Notes under the pieces: model-generated
Databases searched by the model: none
The model's input: the letters and a program-made list of their open reading frames with translations, nothing else
What the model was told of the DNA's origin: nothing
In this document: positions 18,377 through 29,847 of the stretch, in pieces
Position numbering within the stretch: position 1 is the first letter of the stretch
Layout: each line of letters begins with the position of its first letter
Made by a program: the position numbers and the translations under genes
NCBI GenBank assembly: GCA_024222455.1
Contig: JAAEPD010000375.1
Span: 1-64,000 of the forward strand
DNA length: 64,000 nt
DNA from: Aureispira sp.
GTDB lineage: Bacteria > Bacteroidota > Bacteroidia > Chitinophagales > Saprospiraceae
Direction of reading: 5' to 3'

Positions 18377-19111
18377 ATGTTAAGCAGAATATTTAGACAA
18401 CTTTGGTTTATATATGGCATTACTGTATTTCTTTTAGTCTTGTGTGTTTTCATACCTATTTCAATCATATTGAACCTCCTATTAGGCAGAAAAGCTAGAA
18501 AGGCCATCATTTTTCTCATATTTCGTGTTGCAGGTAGAATTATATTATTCTTAATAGGTGCATGGCTTAAAGTGAAGGGAAAAGAGCATTTCCAAAAAGG
18601 CCAACAGTATATTGTTTTATCTAATCATCAATCTGCTTTAGACATCATGGCTGGTCCACTATCAGCTGTTCCCTTATTTCTAAGGTCTTTGGGCAAAGCA
18701 GGCACTGACAAAATCCCTTTAATAGGAGGTGTTTTCAAACACTTTGTTGTTTATGTCAATCGAGGAGATGCTGCCTCTCGAGCAAAAAGTGTAGAAAACC
18801 TAAAAAAGACATTATCTGAAGGTTTTTCGATACAAGTTTATCCAGAAGGGTCTCGAAACAGAACAGAAGAAAAGTTAACTAAGTTTTATGATGGAGGATT
18901 TCGGATTGCTATACAAACCCAAAAACCTATATTAGTACAAACCTTAGTCAATGCTAGAGATAGAATGCGACCTACTCGCCCTTTTCAATTCATGCCTGGA
19001 GTTGTGCATATAATTTGGTCAACACCTATAGAGACGAAGGGCCTTTCGATGGAAGATTTGCCTATGCTCAAAGAAAAGGTGAGAGCTGTTATGCTTCAAA
19101 ACTTAGGTTAA
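18377..19111 (+). CDS. plsC: 1-acyl-sn-glycerol-3-phosphate acyltransferase (PlsC-like)
   Basis: A 244-residue membrane acyltransferase. Residues 10-65 form one or two hydrophobic segments. The catalytic HX4D motif is NHQSALD, with His84 and Asp89, and the substrate-binding motif is VYPEGSRNRT. PlsC transfers an acyl chain to lysophosphatidic acid to give phosphatidic acid at the inner membrane. Length matches the family. It is divergent from the acyl-CoA ligase/hot-dog unit, consistent with a lipid cluster. Other LPLAT members (for example aminolipid acyltransferases) share these motifs, so substrate specificity is inferred. Confidence 0.82.
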   Translation: MLSRIFRQLWFIYGITVFLLVLCVFIPISIILNLLLGRKARKAIIFLIFRVAGRIILFLIGAWLKVKGKEHFQKGQQYIVLSNHQSALDIMAGPLSAVPLFLRSLGKAGTDKIPLIGGVFKHFVVYVNRGDAASRAKSVENLKKTLSEGFSIQVYPEGSRNRTEEKLTKFYDGGFRIAIQTQKPILVQTLVNARDRMRPTRPFQFMPGVVHIIWSTPIETKGLSMEDLPMLKEKVRAVMLQNLG

Positions 19112-19114
19112 GAG

Positions 19115-19534
19115 CTATTCGATCAAATGCTCTAACATATCATACTCATCATCATCTTCTAGATTTAAAGGGTTTCGGCCATATTGATTTCGCTGAATCT
19201 CACCTGGTAAAGAATAAAACACAATCAGAACAAAGGGGCCTAATGGTACCATATAAATAAATTGTAACCAACCACTACGGCCTATATCGTGCATTCGTCT
19301 AGCACCTACAGCTATACTAGGTAGGAACATTCCTAATATATAAAAACCTCCTATTCCTGCTATAAAGTTTTCCTCTAATACAGAATCTACTACGACCACT
19401 GTTCCTAATATCAAAAGGACTAAAACAATGATATTAACTAGAGCAAAAGACCAAAACTCTGAACGTGATGCTCGCCCACTAAAATCCGCATACTTTTGCA
19501 GACATATTTTATAATTCTCAATAATCATATTCAT
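19115..19534 (-). CDS. DUF805 membrane protein (copy 1)
   Basis: A 139-residue inner-membrane protein of the DUF805 family: an N-terminal YKICLQKYADFSGRASRSEF signature, then four hydrophobic segments and the VGARRMHDIGRSGW motif between the second and third. Function is unknown. A Met at residue 3 is an alternative start. The C-terminus ends DDDEYDMLEHLIE, matching the end of the neighbouring paralogue, so the pair arose by duplication. The stop lies three bases from the convergent plsC stop. Confidence 0.85.
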   Translation of the reverse strand: MNMIIENYKICLQKYADFSGRASRSEFWSFALVNIIVLVLLILGTVVVVDSVLEENFIAGIGGFYILGMFLPSIAVGARRMHDIGRSGWLQFIYMVPLGPFVLIVFYSLPGEIQRNQYGRNPLNLEDDDEYDMLEHLIE

Positions 19535-19559
19535 ATAACATATGATATGAAATACAATT

Positions 19560-19598
19560 CCTCAAACTAAGCAAAATAGCTAGTTTGAGGTTTTTTTT
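19560..19598. terminator. Hairpin with T-tract between the DUF805 genes
   Basis: A 10-bp stem (CCTCAAACTA at 19560-19569 with TAGTTTGAGG at 19581-19590) is followed by eight T on the plus strand. It sits 22 bases after the stop of the minus-strand gene at 19621, but the T-tract faces plus-strand transcription, which would be antisense to the first DUF805 gene. It may act in both directions. Confidence 0.65.
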
Positions 19599-19620
19599 AA
19601 TCATTTAGGTTTGACTAGAT

Positions 19621-20052
19621 TTATTTATCGACCAAATGTTCTAACATATCATAGCCATCATCTTCTTCATCTCCAGCATTAGGATTCAGAGGATTTCGAC
19701 CATACTCATTAGTTTCTCTCACCCCTTCTGTAGCCCAGAATACGATCAAAACAATAATACCTACTAAAGGAATCAAAACAATAAGCTGTAACCAACCACT
19801 TTTACCAATATCATGCAATCTTCTTGCTCCTACAGCTAAAGATGGGATAAAAACAGCTAAACTATAAATTCCATTAACCACACCATAGCCTGTTCTAGGG
19901 TCAAACGTTCCTATAGTTCGATCTATAATAGTAGTTACAATACCAATCAAAAAATTCATCAAGAAAAAATACCAAAATTCTGAGCGCCTAGCCCGACCTG
20001 AAAAATCTGCATATTTTTGCATACAGACCTTATACCATTCAATCATTTCCAT
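19621..20052 (-). CDS. DUF805 membrane protein (copy 2)
   Basis: A 143-residue paralogue of the protein at 19115, with the same YKVCMQKYADFSGRARRSEF start, four predicted membrane segments, VGARRLHDIGKSGW and an acidic tail ending DGYDMLEHLVDK. Function unknown. The two copies are separated by a hairpin, so they may be transcribed separately. Confidence 0.85.
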   Translation of the reverse strand: MEMIEWYKVCMQKYADFSGRARRSEFWYFFLMNFLIGIVTTIIDRTIGTFDPRTGYGVVNGIYSLAVFIPSLAVGARRLHDIGKSGWLQLIVLIPLVGIIVLIVFWATEGVRETNEYGRNPLNPNAGDEEDDGYDMLEHLVDK

Positions 20053-20139
20053 ACATAGCTGTTTTTTATTAATTCATAAGTAGGTTTGTCTCTAACAATA
20101 TAGGATTATATCTGTTTTAGTGCAACGTTTTACTTTAAT

Positions 20140-22635
20140 TTAATCAACATACACTTTTTCCATTCCCAACTGATTATCTTTTTTGTCTAATATCTTCAAA
20201 AAACAGGTCCCTACCTTTAGTCCTTCTAAATCAAAGGAAACAGAATGTCCATCCTTCACTTTTTCTAACTCTGTAGATTTTAGCAATTCCCCTTTTAAGT
20301 TGAATACAGCTAGTTTTAGCTTTGTGGAGTGCTTGAGTTTTAGCTCTATATTTAAATTCTTAGCTTCCTGTTGGGTTATAATTTCTACAACTGAATTTTT
20401 GCGTGCTGGAGTATGCCCCAATTTCCTCTGGCCTCGACCAAAGGCATAATCTCCTTTTAACACTATAAAGTTAAATAAAACATCCTTATTCAAATCTATT
20501 TTAATATAGCTAGGATGTTCCTGCCAAGGCTGCTGAGGAGAAGCTCTGTACAACAAGATCCAATTTAATTCGCCTCCTGTTTGGTATAAAACAGTATCCA
20601 CTTCAGCCTGTACATGCAAAGCCATTGTAGCTTCAAAATTATTAGGCAATATCCCATTGACAGACCAATAACGCTGATTAGAAATTAAGGAATTCTCCTG
20701 CTTTAAATTGCCAGTTGGCATTACGGGATGATATTCTAAATGCAACCAAGCAGAATCACTCACTTCCTTTGCTGTAAAAATTGACATTTGCACAGATTTC
20801 AATTCTTTCACACCAGTATGTGTACACCATAACTGATGATCATAGCGTGCCTGATTGAGTCGATGTTCTTTATTCAGAATAATACTAACGGGTTTAAATG
20901 GCAGCTCTACTATAGATGCACTCAATTCTCCTGATACTTTCAAAACAGTCTTGTATTGCTCCCAATTAGCCCCCAGAAAGGTTACTTCTAGTGGAACATC
21001 TTTAAAATATCTATTGCTGCCCAACAATTTCTGTAGTATCTCTAATCTCACGATATAACCATTTTCAGAAGTCTCAATTTGCTGTCTAGTTATCTCAAAA
21101 TGTGGAAAGCCCGCACCAAATACCCAATCGTTAAAAAATGATCTTAACTCTAGCCCTGTTGCCTCTATCAAAGCATCTCTGAATTGAGCACTATTGATGT
21201 TCTTATATTGATAGTTTTGAATTATAAACTGTAAACCTTTCCGAAAAAGCTCATCTCCCATATACCACCTCAAATTATGGCCTACTGAAGCACCTTTATC
21301 ATAAACATGAGCACCATAGGTATACTGATGTGGTACGGCTGCTATAGGTCGATAGCCCCCTTCTGATATATGTGCTTTTTTAAGTGTTTTGTAATGATTG
21401 TTTTTTACATCTTCTATATAAGAGTTCCAACCATAGGTATTTTCCAAAAACAAGGATTCGCTATAAGAAGCCATCCCTTCATTGATCCACATATCACCAG
21501 AAGATTCGCAAGTAACTAAATTCCCCCACCAAGAATGAGCTAATTCATGAGCCATCAAGCGTTCTAGTCGAGTGCTACCATTTTTCACTCCAAAGGCTGG
21601 GTAAGTAATATTGGTAGCATGCTCCATTGCACCACTCTTAAAAGGAACTAAAGAATAGCCTACCTTATTCCATCTATGATAACCAAACCAATATTCATAA
21701 GCACTAATAGCATTAGAAAGGTGCTGAAAAGATTGTTTCAAGTTAGCTGTATCTTTGGCTAAAGCCACTAATTCTATGGGAATATCTCCTTTGAGTCCTT
21801 TGTACACATCTTTGACGACTACATAGTCTGCTATAGCTATACAAGCTAAATAACTAGCAATAGGATCATTCATTCGCCATACTCGTGTCAAGCTATTTTT
21901 TGTGGAGTCTTCACTTATCAAAACACCATTACAATGTGCTTTTTTATTTCCAGAGGTTGTAATCTCAAAAGTATAAGTAGCTCGCTCTGCAAAATTATCA
22001 AAACAAGGATACCAAACTCGTCCATAGTTGTGTGGATCTGCGTCAAACCCAACTCCCAAATTAAAGGCATAGCCTTCATCAAAATAAAAACCTCCCCAAG
22101 AGGCATCTTGCTGAGGATACCCACTGTAATAAACAGTAAGCACCTCTTTTTCCCCCATAGTCAGTTCTGCTCCAAACTGAATAGTGAGTATAGTATCGTT
22201 ATATTGGTAGCTCAACAAACTATCTTTATATACAATAGAGTCTACATTCATTTCCAATAAATCCAAATTGAGTGAGGATACTCCATTCATTTTAGGTTTG
22301 AATTGGACAGTGCAACTCCCCGAAAGATATTGATCCGAAATTTTAGTCATGTCTAGAGTAATCGCATAATCTAAAATATCAAAAGTATCACAACGCTTAT
22401 TGGAATTGATGGCAAAAGCTTTGTTCTCCCACAATTCATGTGCACAAAGCCAACTTGATTTATGATGTTGGCAAGATGGAACTATAGTATCATTAGATCT
22501 TAATTCTGTTTGAGAAATTGGTTTATTTTCTCCTCTAATTTTAGAAGATTCTGGTGCAGAGCAATGCACCATTGTACAAATGGTTAGTACCAAAAGCATA
22601 GCTGTCCAGAAGGAATACTTTTTGTTGGGGTTCAT
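20140..22635 (-). CDS. M1 family zinc aminopeptidase with C-terminal sorting-like domain
   Basis: An 831-residue protein. Zinc ligands are clear: H363-E-L-A-H367 followed by E386 in NEGMA, the HEXXH-X18-E pattern of gluzincins. The substrate-recognition loop reads GAMEH, a variant of GAMEN seen in bacterial members. Members remove N-terminal residues from peptides. The N-terminus is hydrophobic and ends MVHCSAPES, which could be a lipoprotein signal, although His before Cys is unusual. The last 80 residues (AVFNLKGELLKSTEL, GLKVGTCFLKI) resemble a divergent T9SS sorting domain, so envelope or secreted location is likely. It is a single gene with its own start region; no operon partner. Confidence 0.85.
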   Translation of the reverse strand: MNPNKKYSFWTAMLLVLTICTMVHCSAPESSKIRGENKPISQTELRSNDTIVPSCQHHKSSWLCAHELWENKAFAINSNKRCDTFDILDYAITLDMTKISDQYLSGSCTVQFKPKMNGVSSLNLDLLEMNVDSIVYKDSLLSYQYNDTILTIQFGAELTMGEKEVLTVYYSGYPQQDASWGGFYFDEGYAFNLGVGFDADPHNYGRVWYPCFDNFAERATYTFEITTSGNKKAHCNGVLISEDSTKNSLTRVWRMNDPIASYLACIAIADYVVVKDVYKGLKGDIPIELVALAKDTANLKQSFQHLSNAISAYEYWFGYHRWNKVGYSLVPFKSGAMEHATNITYPAFGVKNGSTRLERLMAHELAHSWWGNLVTCESSGDMWINEGMASYSESLFLENTYGWNSYIEDVKNNHYKTLKKAHISEGGYRPIAAVPHQYTYGAHVYDKGASVGHNLRWYMGDELFRKGLQFIIQNYQYKNINSAQFRDALIEATGLELRSFFNDWVFGAGFPHFEITRQQIETSENGYIVRLEILQKLLGSNRYFKDVPLEVTFLGANWEQYKTVLKVSGELSASIVELPFKPVSIILNKEHRLNQARYDHQLWCTHTGVKELKSVQMSIFTAKEVSDSAWLHLEYHPVMPTGNLKQENSLISNQRYWSVNGILPNNFEATMALHVQAEVDTVLYQTGGELNWILLYRASPQQPWQEHPSYIKIDLNKDVLFNFIVLKGDYAFGRGQRKLGHTPARKNSVVEIITQQEAKNLNIELKLKHSTKLKLAVFNLKGELLKSTELEKVKDGHSVSFDLEGLKVGTCFLKILDKKDNQLGMEKVYVD

Positions 22636-22738
22636 TTATTTTTAATGTTTTTAGTCAATCTTTTTGCAAAAATAAGAATTCGTCCTAACTTTCTAAAGTT
22701 AGACTATTTTCTTATAAAATGTTTGAACAAATTTACTA

Positions 22739-23518
22739 TTGAAAACACCAATATATCCAGAAGTGCCATTCAACCGAGTATTAGCTTATAAAATGGCTAA
22801 TACCAATGAAACTGTAATTGATGAGTTTGGGCAACTATCCCGACATACAGTCGGTGACCCCATTACTTTATCAGATCAACAAGTATTGGAACTCACTAGT
22901 TTACTCACTGACAGTGATAACTATGGTGGAGGTGCTTCACGCTGTTTTGAGCCACATATTGGTTATGTGTTTTACAATGACTATTTTGAGTCTATAGCAC
23001 ATATCACTATATGTTTAGGATGCAGCAATCTAGTTGCAGTCCCGAGTATTCCTCAACACATCAATATGGATCACTGCCTTAGCCCTATAGGGGTAGAACA
23101 GTTCCGAACTTTTGAAGAACAAATTTTAGGTAGCCCCTCTCCTGAAGCCATAGAAGAACCTGAAGCCATTTATTCACCTATTGACACACCTGCTCCTCTT
23201 ATGCAACAACGCATTATCAATATTATAGTTAGTGCACAATCTTGTGCAAACAAGGATTATGTTTCCTTAGATTTTCCTCAAGTGCAAACAGCATTAGAAG
23301 AAGGTTATACACTTAAAGAAATTAAAACAACTCCTTTTAGTCAAGCCGACTATATTCTACTCAACTTTATATTTGAGCACGATAGCGGTTTTGGCCAAGC
23401 TAAGTTAGCGGCTACAGCACAAGCCCCTAGTGTTGCCAATGTAGATATGTTTTCTTCCTTTGCTGATGAAACTATGGAAATTCCTGACTACCCTAGTGGA
23501 TGGGATGCAGATACTTAA
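22739..23518 (+). CDS. Hypothetical protein with conserved Cys-pair module
   Basis: A 259-residue protein without signal peptide. The start is a TTG at 22739; an in-frame stop lies 15 bases upstream and the next Met is at residue 19, so the TTG is preferred. Residues about 60-100 (GASRCFEPHIGYVFYND, IAHITICLGCSNL) match a pattern I have seen in small Bacteroidota proteins where an RC.(D/E)P..G.VFY strand precedes a C..C pair, possibly a metal site. The C-terminal half is Pro/Ala-rich and unassigned. It precedes glpK by 159 bases. Confidence 0.6.
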   Translation: MKTPIYPEVPFNRVLAYKMANTNETVIDEFGQLSRHTVGDPITLSDQQVLELTSLLTDSDNYGGGASRCFEPHIGYVFYNDYFESIAHITICLGCSNLVAVPSIPQHINMDHCLSPIGVEQFRTFEEQILGSPSPEAIEEPEAIYSPIDTPAPLMQQRIINIIVSAQSCANKDYVSLDFPQVQTALEEGYTLKEIKTTPFSQADYILLNFIFEHDSGFGQAKLAATAQAPSVANVDMFSSFADETMEIPDYPSGWDADT

Positions 23519-23638
23519 ATAACAGACATTAGATGTTAGACGATTAGAATTTAGATATTAGTTCACTGAGTTCATCAGGTCGTTTCACTAAGTTAGACTA
23601 TGGTAAAACTGTAGAAGTACTGTTTTTACTTGGATTAA

Positions 23639-25159
<1,521 letters not shown>

Positions 25160-25300
25160 AATGAATTAAGGAGTAGCTGATTATTTATTGAGTTGTTGAC
25201 TTGATTAGAAGATATGCTGATTTGATAATTACTTCTCAGGATGTTAAAAATTCCTCTAGCTCCCTTTATAAGGGAGAATTTATACAGTATAACACAAACA

Positions 25301-25333
25301 AAAAGAGCAACTCATATGAGTTGCTCTTTTTTT
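25301..25333. terminator. Perfect palindromic terminator after tRNA-His
   Basis: A perfect 30-base palindrome (15-base half AAAAGAGCAACTCAT, 25301-25330) extended by T to 25333. It lies five bases beyond the 3' end of the minus-strand tRNA and 141 bases after glpK, so it can end transcription from both sides. Confidence 0.75.
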
Positions 25334-25337
25334 AAAG

Positions 25338-25412
25338 GGTGCCTGATGGGAATCGAACCCACGACCTCTAGTACCACAAACTAGCGCTCTAACCAATTGA
25401 GCTACAGGCACC
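25338..25412 (-). tRNA. tRNA-His (GTG)
   Basis: The minus strand folds as a full cloverleaf. Acceptor arms GTGCCTG and CAGGCAC pair, with the tRNA-His-specific extra G at -1 opposite C73, both encoded. The D arm is GCTC...GAGC. The anticodon stem CTAGT/ACTAG carries loop TTGTGGT with anticodon GTG. The T arm holds GGTTCGATTCC. CCA is not encoded. Confidence 0.95.
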
Positions 25413-25521
25413 ACGTTGTTTATTAACGCGAAGCAAATTTATAACATATTTTGTATAAAAAAAAGTTCTTGATATAGTTTTTTTCTTAAAAATATTTTCT
25501 TTTTGCTCCATAGCCCTCCAA

Positions 25522-28500
25522 CTAATTCTTAATGAAGCGCTTAGTCCACACATCTTTTTTGCTCGTCAAGCGTAATATATATAGTCCTTTGGGTAAATCG
25601 ATCAAATTAAAGTTCGTATTTGCATCAATAATGGATTGTTGGTGCAAGATTTTGCCTGTAGCATCAAATATTTGAGCTTGTACTGTGTTTTGAGGTGAAG
25701 CAGTAAATTTGACTAAAAATTCTCCATTGTTTGGATTGGGGATTAATTCAAAGTTATTCTCTGCATTTATAGATAGATTTCCTGTCATAAGATAAGCAAT
25801 TGGATCAGAAATACCTGTACATCCATTAGTATCTGTTAGTTCTACTGTGTACATCCCTGCTCCAGAGTTGCTGGCTAACCAACTAGAATCTGTTGCTCCA
25901 TTTATAACTACACCATCCTTATACCACTGATAACTTGTTCCTGAAGTTGTAGTATATACCGTATTAGCATTTAGAGCTACTGGCGGAATTATATCTTTTA
26001 CCAACACATTTACAGAACTTGATCGAGTTGTATTACAACCTGATACATATACATTATAAGTAGTATTTGTAGTTGGTGAAGCTATTGGATTAGGACCTAC
26101 AGCACTACTAAGTGTTGTATTAGGATACCAATAATATGTAAAGTTGAGATAGCCTGTTGCAGAAGCATTTAGCTGAACACCTTCACCACAAAAAACACTG
26201 GTATCTACACCAGCATCAGGTATTATATTTGGTAAAATATTGGCTACATTAACAACATCAGTCACATGTCCTCCACAAACATTGTAAATGTTTAGGGTAT
26301 AATTAATTCCTCCCTGTTGGTGCGAAATCTTTGGTGTCAATATATTAGGATGGCTTACTCCATTGGTAGGTGACCACTGTATCAAATTAATGGCTGGTCC
26401 AGTGGCTGTAGCATTTAGCACAATAGTATCTCCACAGATAAAAGAAGTATCTGGGCCTGCATCAACTGTCAATCCTTGATTCGGAAATAATTCCACTTTT
26501 ATCTTATCAAAAGCCTTCTGGCCACAACTATTGGTTGCTTCTAAGGTATAGATTACTGTAGTATCATTATTCAACACTACATTCAAACTATTAGGATCTG
26601 AGAGGCCTTGTGTAGGTGACCAAGTAAAATTAGTTGCTCCTACCAAATTTGCATTAATACTTGGTGTAGCACCACAAGGAATTTGAAGATCTGCACCTAA
26701 ATCGATAGTAGGTAATGGTGTTTTAGTCATAGAAGCAACAAAAGCCTCTGTTGTATTGCTAGTTGTCAATGTATTGGCTCCCATGGTCATGGATGTTTCA
26801 AACATCCCTGTTGATACGAATCTATTGCCATTCCAATCACTATCATAAATAGCATCTGTTCCTGTGCCTCCAAAATGCCATACGGTATTTAGTCCACCAG
26901 CAATATTGATGGAAGCGGTAGCAAAATCCATTGGGCCAGATGCAGGGCCAATGACACCACTACTTCCTATAGCTAGAGTAGCTTTAAAATTAGCTGTCAA
27001 ATAAGCTGTATAATTATCTACAGCTAAATCTCCTACAGTTACATTATTGGTACTATTGAACGGCACAGCCCATTGCTCATATCCATTCTCATCATACTTA
27101 GCTAAAATAACATTTAACGAAGCTGCTGCATTGTGTGTATTATCTGCAAAGGTTATACTATTTTGATAGGTTCCTGCTATATAGACAGCATTAGATATAT
27201 CTGTAGAAATATGTGATAAGACTTGATTTCCGGTACCAGCAATTTGTTTAGACCACTGCGCAGTACCATTCGCACTACTTAGACGAAGAACAACCATATC
27301 TGCATCTCCAGCTGAGTTGTAACTAGGTCCTCCATAAGAAGCCGTGCCATAAAACATTCCACCGGCTACCAAATTATCATTCTGATCAATAGCTAAGGCA
27401 TAAAAAGCATCAGATGCTGAACCACCAAAAGTTTGCACCCATTGTATGGCTCCTGCACTGTTGTATTTAGCTACATAACTATCACTCCCTACTCCTGTAT
27501 TGGTATGTATATGTGTAGCATCCCAAGTAGCAGTACCATAAAAATGCCCTGCGATATAAACATCATTATTGCTATCTACCACTAAACCGGAAGCAGCATT
27601 TTCATCCGTTCCTACTATTTCTTTCGCCCACAATAAGCTTCCATTCGGATCTAATTTTGCTATAAAATTGCGTTGCTTATTCGTTGTGTTTGAAAATGAA
27701 GTTCCTGCTACAGTTACATCATTAACGTAAGTTCCTACTAGATATAGATTATTATTTTGATCTACCTCTATTTTTCGGATCATGTTGTTGTCATGCCCTA
27801 TAACTGCTTGTGCCCAAAGTACTTGATTGAGATCATCATACTTGACAATGTAATTTTGTGTAGCCGCACCACTACTAAGTGTAGTTGAACCTAAGGTATA
27901 ATTGCCCGAAAACAATCCACTAGCATAAGTATTGCCTAAGGCATCGCTAGCTATATTATAACCTGTACTTGTATGTGTGTTGTTATTATGTGTCCAAGCA
28001 GTATCCCATTCTGAGCAGATTATAGGTTCTACACCACCTCCAGAAATAATGAGCGAAAAGTCTTGATTACTTGTGGTTAAGGTCCCTTTATGGGTAACTT
28101 CTACTGTATAATATCCCATAGAAGAAGCCTCTATATAGAAATGCTCTACATTATCTCTAATATTATCCCCAAATGTAGCAGGAGCAGAAGGAGTAGCAGG
28201 ATCCAATATATAGGGCATATAAGTATTCCCTTGAGGAGCAATAACCCTTGCATCTAAATCATGCACCAACTTAATTGTATTATCATTCAATGCAGCAGTC
28301 CCTACAGTTCCTGGTACATCTGTCCAAGACAAAGTAACTCTTATTGGTTTCTGTCCATCGCTATAAAAGGTTTTTCTATAAGTGGTTCCATCTGGCAAAC
28401 TAGCCTCAACCAACTCATCGTGAGGATTAGTAATATGTTGAACGGCTCCAGCTGTATTGAGCAAGCCCCAACCAAACATATAATCAGGACCTGGAGCAGG

Positions 28501-29847
28501 GCCTGTTTCATTGGCTGTATGTATGGCCAACCCTTTAAGGGTAGCAGCACGCATAAACTTATTATATACGTTCTTGTGGTGTTCTTGCACCAACAATAAA
28601 GAACCTGCTACATTTGGGCCTGCCATCGAAGTACCACTGTATGAGGAGTATGCAGAATCGGAAGCTGATGTACCTGAAAGAACACCTACTCCATTTCCTA
28701 CTAAATCAGGCTTGATACGACCATCATCAGTAGGCCCCCAACTACTAAAAGAGCTCATAGAAACATCGGAAGCTTCTGTATAACCTCCTGCTACATCGTC
28801 TACAGCACCAATTGTCAATATATTTTTGGCATTAGCCGCTGTTGGCAAACAATCATAGCCATCACTATTGCCATCACTATTTCGAGAAGCTGTGCTAATT
28901 ATCCAATTTCCATTACTCATTACTTTATGAGTACCATTATGAGAGCTTCCTCTATCGTTTCCAGCAGATTTTACAATTAGGTAATAAGGAGCATTGTATC
29001 CAATCATATCCCAATCTCTAGTATGATTATTATAAACTCCAAAGCGATAATCCTCTGCATTACTAATATTTGTGTTGCCATACCAATAATGTTCCCCTAA
29101 CCCATTACTATAGTCAGCATACCAACCTGTAATAGAACCATAAGAATGTTGTGAGATCAACAACCCATTGGCCGCTTGATTAGCCATTTCAGATTCATCA
29201 TTCCCCCAACTGTTAACGGCTAGAGATGCTTGAGGAGCCATCCCTTTGGCTATTCCATTGATACCTGCCCCAATCATAGTAACTCCGACATGTGTAGAAT
29301 GACTTGACAAACTAGCTGTAGATCCATCTGCTTGATAGGCTCGCCCTGTAAACTCTTGGTGCGACACTCTACAGCGATTTTGATCCCACTCGCCCATTGT
29401 CATTCCCAATCCTTCCAAATTATAACCTAAACCACCTCCTGTATGCACCAAATCTGTTCCTGTACTTTGTGCAGCAATTACATTATTGGTTTGATAGTAG
29501 ATTGGAGAACCAAACTCATCTACTCCTTGCAACTCAATAGCAGTTCCATCTTCATATTCTTGCTTGATAACCCAGCCTTTTTCTTTAGCTAGTTCCAAAG
29601 CCTTTTCTAAACTCTTTTTGTGTTGCAAATCAAAACGCTTACTTAGTTTTTGTAACTCTTGAGTATTGGTTTTGGCAACAACATCTCTATAGGCTTCTTC
29701 TGTGTTGGATTGTGCCTTTATTGAAGAGGTTGACCAACAGCATAAAAATGCTATTGCTATAAAGAGTAATAAATGTTTGGGAGAGGTGGTACAACTGTTT
29801 ATAGTCATCATCATAATCGGTAAATATAATTTGGTTGGTTTGGTCAA
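25522..29847 (-). CDS. Giant secreted subtilisin-like serine protease with T9SS sorting domain
   Basis: A 1441-residue multidomain protein. A Met cluster at residues 12-14 precedes the signal peptide (HLLLFIAIAFLCCWSTSSIKA), so the true start may be there rather than at residue 1. The S8 triad reads Asp155 (GEWDQN), His183 (SSHSTHVG) and Ser407 (SGTSMAGPNVAGS), with the oxyanion Asn in SAGND at 297. After a beta-sandwich (about 470-610) come SBBP-like repeats (about 620-1060), PKD/Ig-like segments with repeated DAG.DTS..CG (about 1080-1360) and a type A T9SS domain (LIPNPNNGEFLVKF to KRFIKN). It is probably an extracellular or cell-surface endopeptidase. The stand-alone gene faces tRNA-His. 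Confidence 0.88.
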   Translation of the reverse strand: MTKPTKLYLPIMMMTINSCTTSPKHLLLFIAIAFLCCWSTSSIKAQSNTEEAYRDVVAKTNTQELQKLSKRFDLQHKKSLEKALELAKEKGWVIKQEYEDGTAIELQGVDEFGSPIYYQTNNVIAAQSTGTDLVHTGGGLGYNLEGLGMTMGEWDQNRCRVSHQEFTGRAYQADGSTASLSSHSTHVGVTMIGAGINGIAKGMAPQASLAVNSWGNDESEMANQAANGLLISQHSYGSITGWYADYSNGLGEHYWYGNTNISNAEDYRFGVYNNHTRDWDMIGYNAPYYLIVKSAGNDRGSSHNGTHKVMSNGNWIISTASRNSDGNSDGYDCLPTAANAKNILTIGAVDDVAGGYTEASDVSMSSFSSWGPTDDGRIKPDLVGNGVGVLSGTSASDSAYSSYSGTSMAGPNVAGSLLLVQEHHKNVYNKFMRAATLKGLAIHTANETGPAPGPDYMFGWGLLNTAGAVQHITNPHDELVEASLPDGTTYRKTFYSDGQKPIRVTLSWTDVPGTVGTAALNDNTIKLVHDLDARVIAPQGNTYMPYILDPATPSAPATFGDNIRDNVEHFYIEASSMGYYTVEVTHKGTLTTSNQDFSLIISGGGVEPIICSEWDTAWTHNNNTHTSTGYNIASDALGNTYASGLFSGNYTLGSTTLSSGAATQNYIVKYDDLNQVLWAQAVIGHDNNMIRKIEVDQNNNLYLVGTYVNDVTVAGTSFSNTTNKQRNFIAKLDPNGSLLWAKEIVGTDENAASGLVVDSNNDVYIAGHFYGTATWDATHIHTNTGVGSDSYVAKYNSAGAIQWVQTFGGSASDAFYALAIDQNDNLVAGGMFYGTASYGGPSYNSAGDADMVVLRLSSANGTAQWSKQIAGTGNQVLSHISTDISNAVYIAGTYQNSITFADNTHNAAASLNVILAKYDENGYEQWAVPFNSTNNVTVGDLAVDNYTAYLTANFKATLAIGSSGVIGPASGPMDFATASINIAGGLNTVWHFGGTGTDAIYDSDWNGNRFVSTGMFETSMTMGANTLTTSNTTEAFVASMTKTPLPTIDLGADLQIPCGATPSINANLVGATNFTWSPTQGLSDPNSLNVVLNNDTTVIYTLEATNSCGQKAFDKIKVELFPNQGLTVDAGPDTSFICGDTIVLNATATGPAINLIQWSPTNGVSHPNILTPKISHQQGGINYTLNIYNVCGGHVTDVVNVANILPNIIPDAGVDTSVFCGEGVQLNASATGYLNFTYYWYPNTTLSSAVGPNPIASPTTNTTYNVYVSGCNTTRSSSVNVLVKDIIPPVALNANTVYTTTSGTSYQWYKDGVVINGATDSSWLASNSGAGMYTVELTDTNGCTGISDPIAYLMTGNLSINAENNFELIPNPNNGEFLVKFTASPQNTVQAQIFDATGKILHQQSIIDANTNFNLIDLPKGLYILRLTSKKDVWTKRFIKN

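Noticed and set aside
25160-25300. Small hairpin CTCCCTTTATAAGGGAG (25260-25276) after glpK as an RNA element
   Set aside because: No conserved structure or T-tract; the strong palindrome at 25301 already explains termination.
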